Part shown: one piece after another, positions 54,210-62,852 of the stretch
How the letters are laid out: each line of letters opens with the position of its first letter
Position numbering within the stretch: position 1 is the stretch's first letter
Origin: Chitinophaga qingshengii
GTDB lineage: Bacteria; Bacteroidota; Bacteroidia; Chitinophagales; Chitinophagaceae
DNA length: 64,000 nucleotides
Direction: 5' to 3'
NCBI RefSeq assembly: GCF_014529935.1
Contig: NZ_JACVFC010000002.1
Location: forward strand, 558,001 to 622,000
The notes under the pieces: model-generated
Databases searched by the model: none
Seen by the model: the letters and a program-made list of their open reading frames with translations, nothing else
What the model was told of the DNA's origin: nothing
Translations under genes and position numbers: made by a program

Positions 54210-54755
54210 ATGGAGTCTTACACTGATGCACAATTGGTAGCTGATCTGAAGATCGGCAGCGAGTGGGCATTTACCCAGCTTTACAATCGTTATTACAAGC
54301 GTTTGCACATGGAGGCCAATTACATCCTGAAGGATGCGGAAGAGGCGGCGGATGTGGTGCATGACGTACTGATCGTGATCTGGAACCGGCGTGACAAGCT
54401 GGTGGACAATCTGCATCTGAAGAGTTACCTGGCTACCTGTATCCGGAACAAGTGTATGGACCGTATGCGGCGTACGGTGGTAAAAGAGCGCAACGTACAT
54501 CAATATATGAGTTTAAAGGAACTGACCGTCTGTATCAATCCTATGGAACGTAAGGAACTGTCCCTACAGCTGGTAAACGCGATTAATGCACTGCCCTTAG
54601 CCCAGCGGACCGTCTTTGAAATGTCATACATAGAAGAAAAAACACAACGGGAAATCGTAGCGGAAAAAAATCTCTCTCTGCAAACGGTGAAGAATCAAAT
54701 GAGCACTACCCTTAGAATTTTGAGAAAAAAATTAAAATCTTCCCGCGACGTATAG
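54210..54755 (+). CDS. ECF-type RNA polymerase sigma-70 factor
   Basis: A 181-residue sigma factor. Region 2 is SEWAFTQLYNRYYKRLHMEA with the -10 helix DAEEAADVVHDVLIVIWNRRD. Region 4 is INALPLAQRTVFEMSYIEEK and TQREIVAEKNLSLQTVKNQM. It is the ECF type that Bacteroidota use with FecR anti-sigma factors for cell-surface signalling. It is followed by FecR (45-base gap). Its target is expected to include the downstream GH2 gene, since no SusC/SusD pair follows. Confidence 0.93.
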   Translation: MESYTDAQLVADLKIGSEWAFTQLYNRYYKRLHMEANYILKDAEEAADVVHDVLIVIWNRRDKLVDNLHLKSYLATCIRNKCMDRMRRTVVKERNVHQYMSLKELTVCINPMERKELSLQLVNAINALPLAQRTVFEMSYIEEKTQREIVAEKNLSLQTVKNQMSTTLRILRKKLKSSRDV

Positions 54756-54800
54756 TACTTTTTGTCGCGCACGCCGTTAATAGGATAACATCCGCTTACA

Positions 54801-55913
54801 ATGGATTATGAAAAAGTAAGAGATCTGTCCTTTGATGAGTTATCGGGTACTATCAGCGAGGAAGAAAAATCCTGGCTCCGTAACGCTATCAGGGAAGATC
54901 TGCAGGCACGCAATATCTGGGAGGATATCCAGCGCGATAGCTCCCGGCTACTGACTGATGCTAGTGACAGCTTCGATCAGCACCCCGCTGAAGAGGTCCT
55001 CGGTGGCCTCCAACAACGGAGGAGGCGTAGCTATCTCCTGAAAGTCAGCAGTATTGCAGCTGCTTGCCTGCTCGCCATGCTGGGCAGCTGGTACCTTTTC
55101 AGCACCAAAGCACCGCAGCCATTGGCCGCCAATGACAGCACCGCTCATACCATCCGTTTGGTGACCGCCGAAGGTAAAGTGATTGACCTGAGTAATGATT
55201 CCACCGGTATCCGGGTGGACAACGCCGTATTAAACAACAAACAGCATACGCTTAGCTTCGATGTCAGTCATCAGAACGGCAGCGGTATCAATACCCTCAC
55301 CGTTCCGGCCGGCAAAGACTATCACCTTTTACTGGCGGATGGCACCAAAGTACAACTGAATGCCGCCACCACCATCAGTTTCCCGTTCAGCTTCACCGGT
55401 AAAACCCGGGAAGTAACCGTCAGCGGGGAAGCCTTTTTCCAGGTGGCCGCTAAAGCAGGGCAGCCGTTTATCGTGCACCTGCCCGGCAGCACCGTCAATG
55501 TACTGGGCACCGCCTTCAATATCAACACCTATGATTCGGGCGTCGTGAAGGTAGCACTGGTGGAAGGTTCCGTGAAAGTAGCTTCCAACAGGCACGATAT
55601 AGTGCTAAAGCCGGGATATGAAATCACCACCACCAAAAACGGCGTCTCCAAAGAATCCTTCGATCCGGATCTCGTACTGGGCTGGCGCACCGGGCTATAT
55701 ACCTTTGAAGACGCCTCCCTGCAGGAACTGGCGCCCATCATACACCGGTGGTTCGGGGTTACTATCGCCCTGGATAATGCCAGAGTGGCCAGCAGACGCT
55801 TTTTTGGGGTCATAGACTGGAACCGGCCCCTGGAGGATTTCCAGCATAACCTGGAACGCGCAGACGGCATCAGATCCCACTATGATCAACAAGGTATCCT
55901 CCATTTTGAATAG
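54801..55913 (+). CDS. FecR-family anti-sigma factor
   Basis: A 370-residue membrane protein with a cytoplasmic N-terminus (about 1-80), one membrane segment (YLLKVSSIAAACLLAMLGSW, about 78-98), the FecR beta domain (SFDVSHQNGSGINTLTVPAG ... REVTVSGEAFFQVAAKAGQPF ... VNVLGTAFNINTYDSGVVKV) and the C-terminal DUF4974-like region that contacts STN domains. It binds the ECF sigma factor and relays a surface signal. The C-terminus is the type that would contact the STN protein encoded at 53416-53793. Confidence 0.93.
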   Translation: MDYEKVRDLSFDELSGTISEEEKSWLRNAIREDLQARNIWEDIQRDSSRLLTDASDSFDQHPAEEVLGGLQQRRRRSYLLKVSSIAAACLLAMLGSWYLFSTKAPQPLAANDSTAHTIRLVTAEGKVIDLSNDSTGIRVDNAVLNNKQHTLSFDVSHQNGSGINTLTVPAGKDYHLLLADGTKVQLNAATTISFPFSFTGKTREVTVSGEAFFQVAAKAGQPFIVHLPGSTVNVLGTAFNINTYDSGVVKVALVEGSVKVASNRHDIVLKPGYEITTTKNGVSKESFDPDLVLGWRTGLYTFEDASLQELAPIIHRWFGVTIALDNARVASRRFFGVIDWNRPLEDFQHNLERADGIRSHYDQQGILHFE

Positions 55914-56025
55914 GCCCCGTCCTATCCCCCGTCACTAACCAAAATAGCCGGCTGCAGCCTGTAAGCACCCGCATAACGTATATTATAGACATCGATTATC
56001 CAGTTATTATTAACCGACCTGAAAC

Positions 56026-58665
56026 ATGTTACGACAAATCAGCGTTGCATTCCTCGTTATAGGATGCACTACCCTCAGTATCCTCGCATCCGGCCAAACC
56101 GCCGCATCCTGGAAAATGAAATTTTCTCCCCTGCAAACCAGGTGGGCCAAAGAAGTTTCACCCGCCAATACCCTGCCCGAATACCCCCGGCCACAAATGG
56201 TAAGACCCAACTGGGAAAACCTCAACGGCATGTGGCAGTATACCATCACCGCCGCTGGTGAACAAACACCACCCTCGTCGTATAACGGGGAAATACTCGT
56301 TCCCTTTCCCCTCGAATCAGCCCTCTCCGGCGTACAAAAAACACTGCTGCCGGATCAACGCCTCTGGTATAAAAAAACTTTCAATAAACCAACCACTAAA
56401 GGAAAAGATAAAGTACTGCTGCATTTTGGCGCAGTCGACTTCAACGCGACAGTTTACCTCAATGGTAAAAAAATCGGTACCCATACCGGCGGCTATACCG
56501 GCTTCCAGTTCGATATCACCGATCAGCTGAAAGATAAGGACAACGAACTGGTGGTAGCTGTGCTCGATCCTACTGACCAGGGCGATAACCCGCACGGTAA
56601 ACAGGTGCTGCAACCACGCAATATCCTCTACACCGGCAGCAGCGGCATCTGGCAGACCGTTTGGCTGGAAACCGTTCCGGCAGTGTATATCGACGGACTG
56701 AAAATGACACCACAGGTAGACCAGCAACAGCTGGACCTCCGCGTGAACACGGCAGGTAACATCAACGGCTACACGGTAGAAGCGGTAGCTGTCAGCAACG
56801 GTTCCGTTATTGGTACCGTCAAAGGTAAACCCAATACCAACCTGCAACTGCCCGTTCCCAGTGCCCACCTCTGGTCACCCAATGATCCTTTCCTTTACAA
56901 CCTCACCGTTAAACTCCTGTACAACAATAAAGTAGTGGATACCGTAGGCTCCTACTTCGGTATGCGTAAAATAGAAATCAAAAAAGACGAAAACGGCCAG
57001 GAACGTATTTTCCTCAACGGTAAATACACCTATAACCTCGGCGTACTGGACCAGGGCTTCTGGCCCGACGGTCTGTATACCGCCCCTACTGACGCAGCCC
57101 TGAAATTCGATATCCTCGCCATCAAATCCATGGGCTTCAATACCATCCGTAAACATGTGAAAGTAGAACCCGCCCGCTGGTACTATCATTGCGACCATGA
57201 AGGTATTCTCGTATGGCAGGACATGGTTACCTGCCCGAATAACAGCGCTGACGCCCGCAAAAACTTTGAACAGGAAAACATCGCCACCGTGGAACAATGT
57301 TACAACTACCCTTCTATCGTATGCTGGGTACTGTTCAACGAAGGCTGGGCGCGCTACGATCAGCAACGCCTCACCGAAGCCATGAAACACATGGACCCCT
57401 CCCGTATCATCAACGGTCATACCGGTGAAAACTACGACCGGGAATCCCCTAAAGACCCGAACGAAAAATGGAAAAGCAGCGACCTGACAGACATTCATGA
57501 TTATCCGGGTCCCGGCATTTCCCCTGCCCTCCCCGGCAAAGCACGCGTACTCGGCGAATGGGGCGGCGTACAGGTGAAAACACCTAACCACCAATGGAAC
57601 GAAGCCGATGGATGGGGTTATATCTCTATCCCTGCCGCCAACTTCGCCCGCAAATATGCTTTCATGAACAAACACCTGAAAATATATGAAGAAGAAGGGC
57701 TGAGCGGCTCTATCTATACAGAACCTTTTGACGTGGAAACGGAAGAAAACGGCCTGATCTCCTACGACCGTGAAGTGATTAAAATACCGGTCACACAGTT
57801 AAGACAAATACATGGCGCCTTCGTACCACCTACCAGCGATGTGGCAGCAGCCTTCATCGTGAAAGATATCGACACCACTAATCCGGATAACCAGTACGCT
57901 ACGCTGCTCGATGCCTACAACAAAGGCAAAAAAGACGCGCCTTTCCTGCAACAACTGGCACAAATGGCGCTACGGGTAAACGATAAGCCCAACGCGATTA
58001 AAATCTCCAACGATTATATCGGACAACTGAAAGCACCATTCACCAACAGTCAACTGGCCTTTATCAATAAATTCACCACCAGCAGCCACGACAAAGGTTT
58101 CTCCCTGCTGATGGCCAACCGGGAACAAATCAACAAAGCGCTCGGACAACGCCAGGCCGATATAAAACTGATGTCCATCATCTACGGCGAGGAAATAAAA
58201 CCGTATACACAAGACGCTGCCGCTACACCCGACTGGAGCAAAATAGAAACAAAAACCAAACAATACGGCGCTCCCGGCGAAGAGATATTCCTGCGCGCCA
58301 AAACCATTCATTTCCTGAATCAGAAAGACTGGAACAACTTTGCTGCCACCGCCGACCAATACGTCGGTAAATGCGCCGCATTTATTACCCCCAATGAACT
58401 GAACACCTACGCGTGGACCGTCTTTGAAAATCTCTCTGATCCCACCCACCTCAGCAACGCCGCCAATTGGTGCCAGCATGCGCTGAAAGCCGGTGATAAT
58501 CCAGCTTATATAGATACCTACGCTAATGTGCTCTATAAAGCAGGTAAAAAGGACGACGCCATCGCTAATGAAGAAAAAGCAGTTCAACTCGCTCCTTCCG
58601 GCGATAAAAAGACCTATCAGGATATCCTGGATAAAATGAAAAAAGGTGAAAAAACATGGAAATAA
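56026..58665 (+). CDS. Secreted GH2-family glycosidase with C-terminal helical extension
   Basis: An 879-residue protein with a signal peptide (MLRQISVAFLVIGCTTLSIL). GH2 sugar-binding (NLNGMWQYTITAAGEQT ... AVDFNATVYLNGKKIG), immunoglobulin-like and TIM-barrel domains follow in order. The acid/base Glu439 lies in LFNEGWARYDQ, and Glu511 in VLGEWGG is the likely nucleophile region. From about 640 an extra C-terminal helical part with TPR-like repeats (YADVLY-type units near 850) is not part of the usual GH2 core. The enzyme probably cleaves a beta-galactoside, beta-mannoside or beta-glucuronide. It sits directly after the sigma/FecR pair. Confidence 0.9.
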   Translation: MLRQISVAFLVIGCTTLSILASGQTAASWKMKFSPLQTRWAKEVSPANTLPEYPRPQMVRPNWENLNGMWQYTITAAGEQTPPSSYNGEILVPFPLESALSGVQKTLLPDQRLWYKKTFNKPTTKGKDKVLLHFGAVDFNATVYLNGKKIGTHTGGYTGFQFDITDQLKDKDNELVVAVLDPTDQGDNPHGKQVLQPRNILYTGSSGIWQTVWLETVPAVYIDGLKMTPQVDQQQLDLRVNTAGNINGYTVEAVAVSNGSVIGTVKGKPNTNLQLPVPSAHLWSPNDPFLYNLTVKLLYNNKVVDTVGSYFGMRKIEIKKDENGQERIFLNGKYTYNLGVLDQGFWPDGLYTAPTDAALKFDILAIKSMGFNTIRKHVKVEPARWYYHCDHEGILVWQDMVTCPNNSADARKNFEQENIATVEQCYNYPSIVCWVLFNEGWARYDQQRLTEAMKHMDPSRIINGHTGENYDRESPKDPNEKWKSSDLTDIHDYPGPGISPALPGKARVLGEWGGVQVKTPNHQWNEADGWGYISIPAANFARKYAFMNKHLKIYEEEGLSGSIYTEPFDVETEENGLISYDREVIKIPVTQLRQIHGAFVPPTSDVAAAFIVKDIDTTNPDNQYATLLDAYNKGKKDAPFLQQLAQMALRVNDKPNAIKISNDYIGQLKAPFTNSQLAFINKFTTSSHDKGFSLLMANREQINKALGQRQADIKLMSIIYGEEIKPYTQDAAATPDWSKIETKTKQYGAPGEEIFLRAKTIHFLNQKDWNNFAATADQYVGKCAAFITPNELNTYAWTVFENLSDPTHLSNAANWCQHALKAGDNPAYIDTYANVLYKAGKKDDAIANEEKAVQLAPSGDKKTYQDILDKMKKGEKTWK

Positions 58666-58666
58666 A

Positions 58667-59044
58667 ATGAAGCCTGCAGCGCTATACTATGAAATGTCGT
58701 TATTAGCCGCTGCTCATTTTAACGTCCAACCCTTCCTGGCAGATTATGTGATGGTACATTCCCTTTTTCCGTTGTGCCATACCACCGCTGCCGGATATAT
58801 GGAAAAAGGCGCCCTTAGAAGACTATTATTGAATACACTGGGCCGTTTCCGGGTGATGCCGGAAAAACACCAACTCCGGCTGATGTTTGAAAATGGTTAT
58901 ACGCTCGCTCATTTCAACAGCGATCTTACCTGGACCGAATTCTTTGCAGGAGGATCTATTCCGTTTGAAGGACCAACGCTGAATAAGATAAGGGCGCAGT
59001 ATAAGGATTGGGGCTTAACCGCTGATGGGCATCATGAATGCTGA
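58667..59044 (+). CDS. Hypothetical protein with 3' end inside an inverted repeat
   Basis: A 125-residue frame starting one base after the GH2 stop (ATG 58667), so co-translated with it. I recognise no family. It is largely helical with aromatic clusters (ALYYEMSLLAAAHFNVQPF, FENGYTLAHFNSDLTWTEFF). The last 12 codons (DWGLTADGHHEC) are encoded by the left 73-bp inverted repeat (59006-59079), so the native C-terminus may have been replaced. Whether the protein is made is unclear. Confidence 0.55.
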   Translation: MKPAALYYEMSLLAAAHFNVQPFLADYVMVHSLFPLCHTTAAGYMEKGALRRLLLNTLGRFRVMPEKHQLRLMFENGYTLAHFNSDLTWTEFFAGGSIPFEGPTLNKIRAQYKDWGLTADGHHEC

Positions 59045-59079
59045 TCTCGCTGATTTGGGGAGATGAGAGCGGAGATTAT
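59006..59079 (+). repeat. Left arm of a 73-bp imperfect inverted repeat
   Basis: This matches the reverse complement of 59870-59942 at roughly 90% identity: five substitutions over the inner 63 bases and one indel near the outer end. The arm contains the words CGCTGATTTGGGGAGATG and GAGCGGAGAT. A second, diverged copy of the word (59087-59112) follows directly. Confidence 0.85.
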
Positions 59080-59241
59080 GTTTTCCTGATTTGGGAAGAT
59101 GAAAGCGGATAATGACGAAATGTAAATCAGTTTGAATTAACAAATTAATGTCAATAAAAAAGTAAACAATTACACTATTTATAATAAAAAATAATTAATA
59201 TTGTATACCATATTGTTTACATTTATAGGGTTATAGGAGAG

Positions 59242-59266
59242 GGCCTGCTTTTGCAGGCCTTTTTTT
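59242..59266 (+). terminator. Intrinsic terminator inside the inverted-repeat cassette
   Basis: GGCCTGC (59242-59248) and GCAGGCC (59253-59259) form a 7-base stem with a TTTT loop followed by seven T. It is oriented for plus-strand transcripts, although the adjoining gene is on the minus strand. It may end the GH2 operon transcript or an unannotated short RNA from the AT-rich 59150-59240 segment, which is itself flanked by GTAAACAAT/ATTGTTTAC (59162-59170, 59212-59220). Confidence 0.75.
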
Positions 59267-59268
59267 AT

Positions 59269-59751
59269 TTAGATGCTTTCACTGTCTTCCAGGTTATCCA
59301 CACTAACGGGAACGGTGCCACGATAACTCACGGCTATGCCGAAGGGATCACATATCCGGAACCGGCCTGCGGCAAACAACATCATCCATTCTTCTGATTC
59401 AAAAAAAGTGATTTGGGGAAATTCCAGTGGAAACTCGCTGATAGCTACGGGTAGCCAGGTCTGTTCTTCCGTAGTAATCCCGTACGCTTCAGGGTCATTG
59501 ACCAGCGTTTGTTGAATAAACCGCAGCGATTTTTCAATATATGCGCCCGCATGGGCCACAATTTGTTCCGCAAAACCAATCATCGCCGGCGATAACTGTT
59601 CATCTTTGGTGATCAGGCATACAGGTATTTGACCGCTAAATAAGGGATGTTCCAGGGAAATATCTCCTGTCCACACAAACTGGTCATCGGGTGCAGCGGC
59701 TGCCGTTAGCAGCCCAAAAGCGGAAGAATATGTTGGCCGGAGGTTAGTCAT
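59269..59751 (-). CDS. Hypothetical protein enclosed by inverted repeats
   Basis: A 160-residue soluble protein (MTNLRPTYSSAFGLLTAAAA ... MIGFAEQIVAHAGAYIEKSL ... FFESEEWMMLFAAGRFRICD). The fold looks like a small alpha/beta domain with an acidic C-terminus. I do not recognise the family; a DUF of the kind found in immunity-type or housekeeping orphan genes is possible. It is the only gene between the 73-bp inverted repeats, whose arms disturb the 3' ends of both neighbouring genes. That raises the possibility that it was carried in as a cassette. Confidence 0.65.
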   Translation of the reverse strand: MTNLRPTYSSAFGLLTAAAAPDDQFVWTGDISLEHPLFSGQIPVCLITKDEQLSPAMIGFAEQIVAHAGAYIEKSLRFIQQTLVNDPEAYGITTEEQTWLPVAISEFPLEFPQITFFESEEWMMLFAAGRFRICDPFGIAVSYRGTVPVSVDNLEDSESI

Positions 59752-59869
59752 CTCCCAAAAATATAACTTCCGGCAAAAATAAGCTCATGCTGCCCTCAAA
59801 AATCTCCGCTACTATCTTCCCAACAGCTAAAGAAAAATCCGTGGTCATCTCCCAAAATCGGGAAAAAAT

Positions 59870-59942
59870 ATCATCTCCGCTCCCATCTCCCCAAATCAGC
59901 GACATCAGCATTCATCATGCCTATCAGCGGTTACAGCCAATC
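59870..59942 (-). repeat. Right arm of the 73-bp imperfect inverted repeat
   Basis: On the minus strand this repeats the left arm. Its outer end starts within the last codons (about DWL) of the transferase gene at 59931-60518, just as the left arm begins at the codons DW of the 58667 gene. Confidence 0.85.
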
Positions 59943-60518
59943 TTCCGGCACGTCTGCCAGCTCCTGCACTACATTCAGCGTAGGCAGGAAAGCAAACCGC
60001 AACTGCATTTGATGAATGGCTGTCAGCAACCGCCGGAGCCAATCGGAGGAAGCGGCATCTACAAAATCGAAGAGTTCGGGGTAAAAGCATTGCATTCCCA
60101 GCAGATAAAAGCCGCCGTGTTGGGCAGGACCAATGACTACCTGGTTGTGTTTAAGGGCTGCGAAGGCTTCTTCAAGCAGTTCGGGCGACAGATAGGGGCA
60201 ATCCATCCCAATCATGACTACTTCCTGGTAACCGGTAGCAAATACGAGGTTAAAAGCGAGGGACATAGATTCGCCGGCATCGTGGCCCAGCCTGGGGAAA
60301 ATAATATACTCCTCCCATAATCCATGATCTGTCATGTCTTCCAGTACCACATATTTATCTATGTTGATATAGGAAGCTGTTTCCTGCGTATGACTCAACA
60401 GCTGATGGAGTATTTCACGGGTTTTGAAGTCTCCCACGGTATCTTTCAGACGGGTGTTGGCAATGGTGATCTCCTTGTCTCGGGCAAGAACAATCAATGC
60501 CTGGTTGAAAGCTATCAT
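59931..60518 (-). CDS. DUF2064-type glycosyltransferase-like protein
   Basis: A 195-residue protein of the TIGR04282/DUF2064 group with a GT-A-like nucleotidyl/sugar transferase fold. It has VVMIGMDCPYLSPELLEEAFAAL (the Asp-containing motif) and NQVVIGPAQHGGFYLLGM. Such proteins are linked to selenium- or radical-SAM-associated clusters and to small-molecule glycosylation. The canonical partners are not seen. Start ATG 60518. The 3' end falls inside the right inverted-repeat arm. Confidence 0.82.
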   Translation of the reverse strand: MIAFNQALIVLARDKEITIANTRLKDTVGDFKTREILHQLLSHTQETASYINIDKYVVLEDMTDHGLWEEYIIFPRLGHDAGESMSLAFNLVFATGYQEVVMIGMDCPYLSPELLEEAFAALKHNQVVIGPAQHGGFYLLGMQCFYPELFDFVDAASSDWLRRLLTAIHQMQLRFAFLPTLNVVQELADVPEDWL

Positions 60519-60725
60519 ATAATCCAGGGTTTAAGGATTTAGCTATTGTCAATTTACGGTATTTCAGGGGTTACGGTTGTTTTAAGATTGTTAATAAAAA
60601 CATTTACCCGTTGTAATTATTGTTAATCTTCTCACTATAACCCGCCATTAAACAACGCGAAAGCGGTTAAAATCTGACAAAAACGGTAAATTGTCCGATA
60701 TTTGTTACCCTATTTCGACTTTATT

Positions 60726-62810
60726 ATGAAAGTTTGCATTGCAGAAAAACCAAGTGTGGCCAGGGATATCGCAGAAATAATCGGTGCGAAACAACGCAAG
60801 GATGGCTACTACGAAGGCAATGGTTACCAGGTTACCTGGACTTTCGGCCATTTTTGCACCCTGAAGGAACCACATGATTATTATGAACAATGGAAATTCT
60901 GGCGGCTCGAAGATTTGCCGATGATACCGCCCAGTTTTGGTATCAAGCTGATTGAAAACAACGGTGTCCAAAAACAATTCAAAGTAATCGAGCAACTGGT
61001 GCAGCAATGCGATGAAGTGATCAACTGCGGGGATGCCGGCCAGGAAGGTGAATTAATTCAAAGATGGGTGCTGCTCAAAGCCAAATGCACCGCGCCGGTG
61101 AAACGCCTATGGATTTCATCTCTCACGGAAGAGGCTATACGCAACGGTTTCCGGCAACTCCGCGATGCGGACCAATATAATAACCTGTACGCCGCTGGTA
61201 GCGCCCGCGCTATTGGTGACTGGCTGTTGGGGATGAATGCTACCCGCCTGTTCACCAAAAAATTTGCGGTAGGTAAAACGGTACTGTCTATCGGACGGGT
61301 ACAGACCCCTACCCTCGCTATGATCGTTGCCAGGCAGAAAGAAATCAACGCCTTCGTTTCGGAAGATTACTGGGAACTGAAAACGGTTTACCGCGATACG
61401 GAATTCACCGCAGCCATCGACCGGCTCGGCAGCGTGGAAAAAGCGCAAAAAGGCCTCGCCTATTTACAGGAACACCCGTTTGAAGTGACTTCCTTCGAGA
61501 AAAAAGACGGCAAGGAAGGCAATCCCCGCCTGTTTGACCTCACCTCCCTGCAGGTGGCCGCCAATAAAAAATATGCTTACTCGGCAGACGATACACTCAA
61601 ATATGTGCAGAACCTCTATGAGAAAAAACTGGTCACCTACCCCCGCGTAGATACCACCTATCTTTCGGAAGACCTGCATCCTAAAGTAGCCGGTATCCTG
61701 CAGGACATGACGCCCTACGCCGCACTCACTGCGCCGGTATTGGCCAATCCGATCCCGAAACTGAAAACCGTGTTCGACGATAAAAAGGTGACGGATCACC
61801 ATGCTATCATCCCTACAGGTGTGCATCCTGGCGGATTAGGACAGGAAGAAAAACGGGTGTACGACCTGATAGCACGCCGCTTTATCGCCGCGTTCTATCC
61901 GGAATGTAAAATATCCAACACCACCGTGCTGGGGAAAGTAGGCCAGGTGCCGTTTAAAGTCACCGGTAAACAAATCATTGAACCAGGCTGGAAAGAAGTG
62001 TACGCCAATGATGTCAGCATCAAAAAAGAAGGCGAAGAAGAAGAAAAATTCATCCCGGATTTTGTGGTAGGCGAAAGCGGTCCGCATACGCCGCGTATCC
62101 ACCAGGGCAAAACCTCTCCGCCCAAAGCCTTTACAGAAGCCAGTCTGCTGCGTGCGATGGAAACCGCCGGTAAACAGGTGGATAACGAGGAAATGCGCGA
62201 ACTGCTGAAAGACAACGGTATCGGCCGCCCTTCTACCCGCGCCAATATCATCGAAACATTGTTCCGCCGCAAATACATCGACAAAAAGAAAAAAAATATA
62301 TTCGCTACCCAAACGGGTATCGATCTCATTGATACCATTCAGACGGAGCTGCTTAAAAGCCCGGAACTGACCGGTCAATGGGAACGTAAGCTGCGCCTGA
62401 TTGAAAAAGGAGAATATGCCATGGACACTTTCAAGGATGAATTAATCACCATGGTGGTTGACCTGACGAAGGAAGTGAAAACGGCCAGCTACAAAACCAT
62501 TAGCATTGTGCCGGATACACCGGCACCGGACAAAGCCGACAAAGCGGACAAAGCCGACAAACCCAAAAAAGAGCGCAAGCCCCGGGAAAAGAAACCGGTG
62601 GATATGGCGGCACTGACTTGCCCAAAATGCAAGGAACACCCGCTAATAAAAGGTAACAGCGCCTATGGCTGCGCCAACTTCAAAGTATGCGGTTTCAAAA
62701 TTCCTTTTGAAGTGAAAGGAAAAAAACTAACAGAAAAACAGATACAAGACCTGGTTACCAAAGGGAAAGCCGGCAAACTCACCCTCAGCGCCACTTTTGA
62801 AATACAATAA
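60726..62810 (+). CDS. topB: DNA topoisomerase III
   Basis: A 694-residue type IA topoisomerase. The Toprim domain starts KVCIAEKPSVARDIAEI and has GDAGQEGELI. The active-site Tyr305 lies in KLVTYPRVDTTYLS, and SIGRVQTPTLAMI and NGIGRPSTRANII support type III. A Lys/Asp-rich linker (KADKADK repeats, about 600-620) leads to a C-terminal zinc ribbon (LTCPKCKEHPLIK ... CANFKVCGFKI). It relaxes negative supercoils and decatenates DNA. ATG 60726 is chosen; an in-frame TTG at 60702 is less likely. It may be a second, accessory topoisomerase. Confidence 0.95.
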   Translation: MKVCIAEKPSVARDIAEIIGAKQRKDGYYEGNGYQVTWTFGHFCTLKEPHDYYEQWKFWRLEDLPMIPPSFGIKLIENNGVQKQFKVIEQLVQQCDEVINCGDAGQEGELIQRWVLLKAKCTAPVKRLWISSLTEEAIRNGFRQLRDADQYNNLYAAGSARAIGDWLLGMNATRLFTKKFAVGKTVLSIGRVQTPTLAMIVARQKEINAFVSEDYWELKTVYRDTEFTAAIDRLGSVEKAQKGLAYLQEHPFEVTSFEKKDGKEGNPRLFDLTSLQVAANKKYAYSADDTLKYVQNLYEKKLVTYPRVDTTYLSEDLHPKVAGILQDMTPYAALTAPVLANPIPKLKTVFDDKKVTDHHAIIPTGVHPGGLGQEEKRVYDLIARRFIAAFYPECKISNTTVLGKVGQVPFKVTGKQIIEPGWKEVYANDVSIKKEGEEEEKFIPDFVVGESGPHTPRIHQGKTSPPKAFTEASLLRAMETAGKQVDNEEMRELLKDNGIGRPSTRANIIETLFRRKYIDKKKKNIFATQTGIDLIDTIQTELLKSPELTGQWERKLRLIEKGEYAMDTFKDELITMVVDLTKEVKTASYKTISIVPDTPAPDKADKADKADKPKKERKPREKKPVDMAALTCPKCKEHPLIKGNSAYGCANFKVCGFKIPFEVKGKKLTEKQIQDLVTKGKAGKLTLSATFEIQ

Positions 62811-62817
62811 TATATCA

Positions 62818-62842
62818 GCCCCGGGAGCCAGGCTTCCGGGGC
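62818..62842. terminator. Hairpin between convergent topB and SDR genes
   Basis: GCCCCGGGAGCC (62818-62829) pairs with GGCTTCCGGGGC (62831-62842) with one G-U type mismatch. It sits in the 42-base gap between topB and the SDR gene, with no T tract on either side. Confidence 0.6.
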
Positions 62843-62852
62843 GGATATCCAC

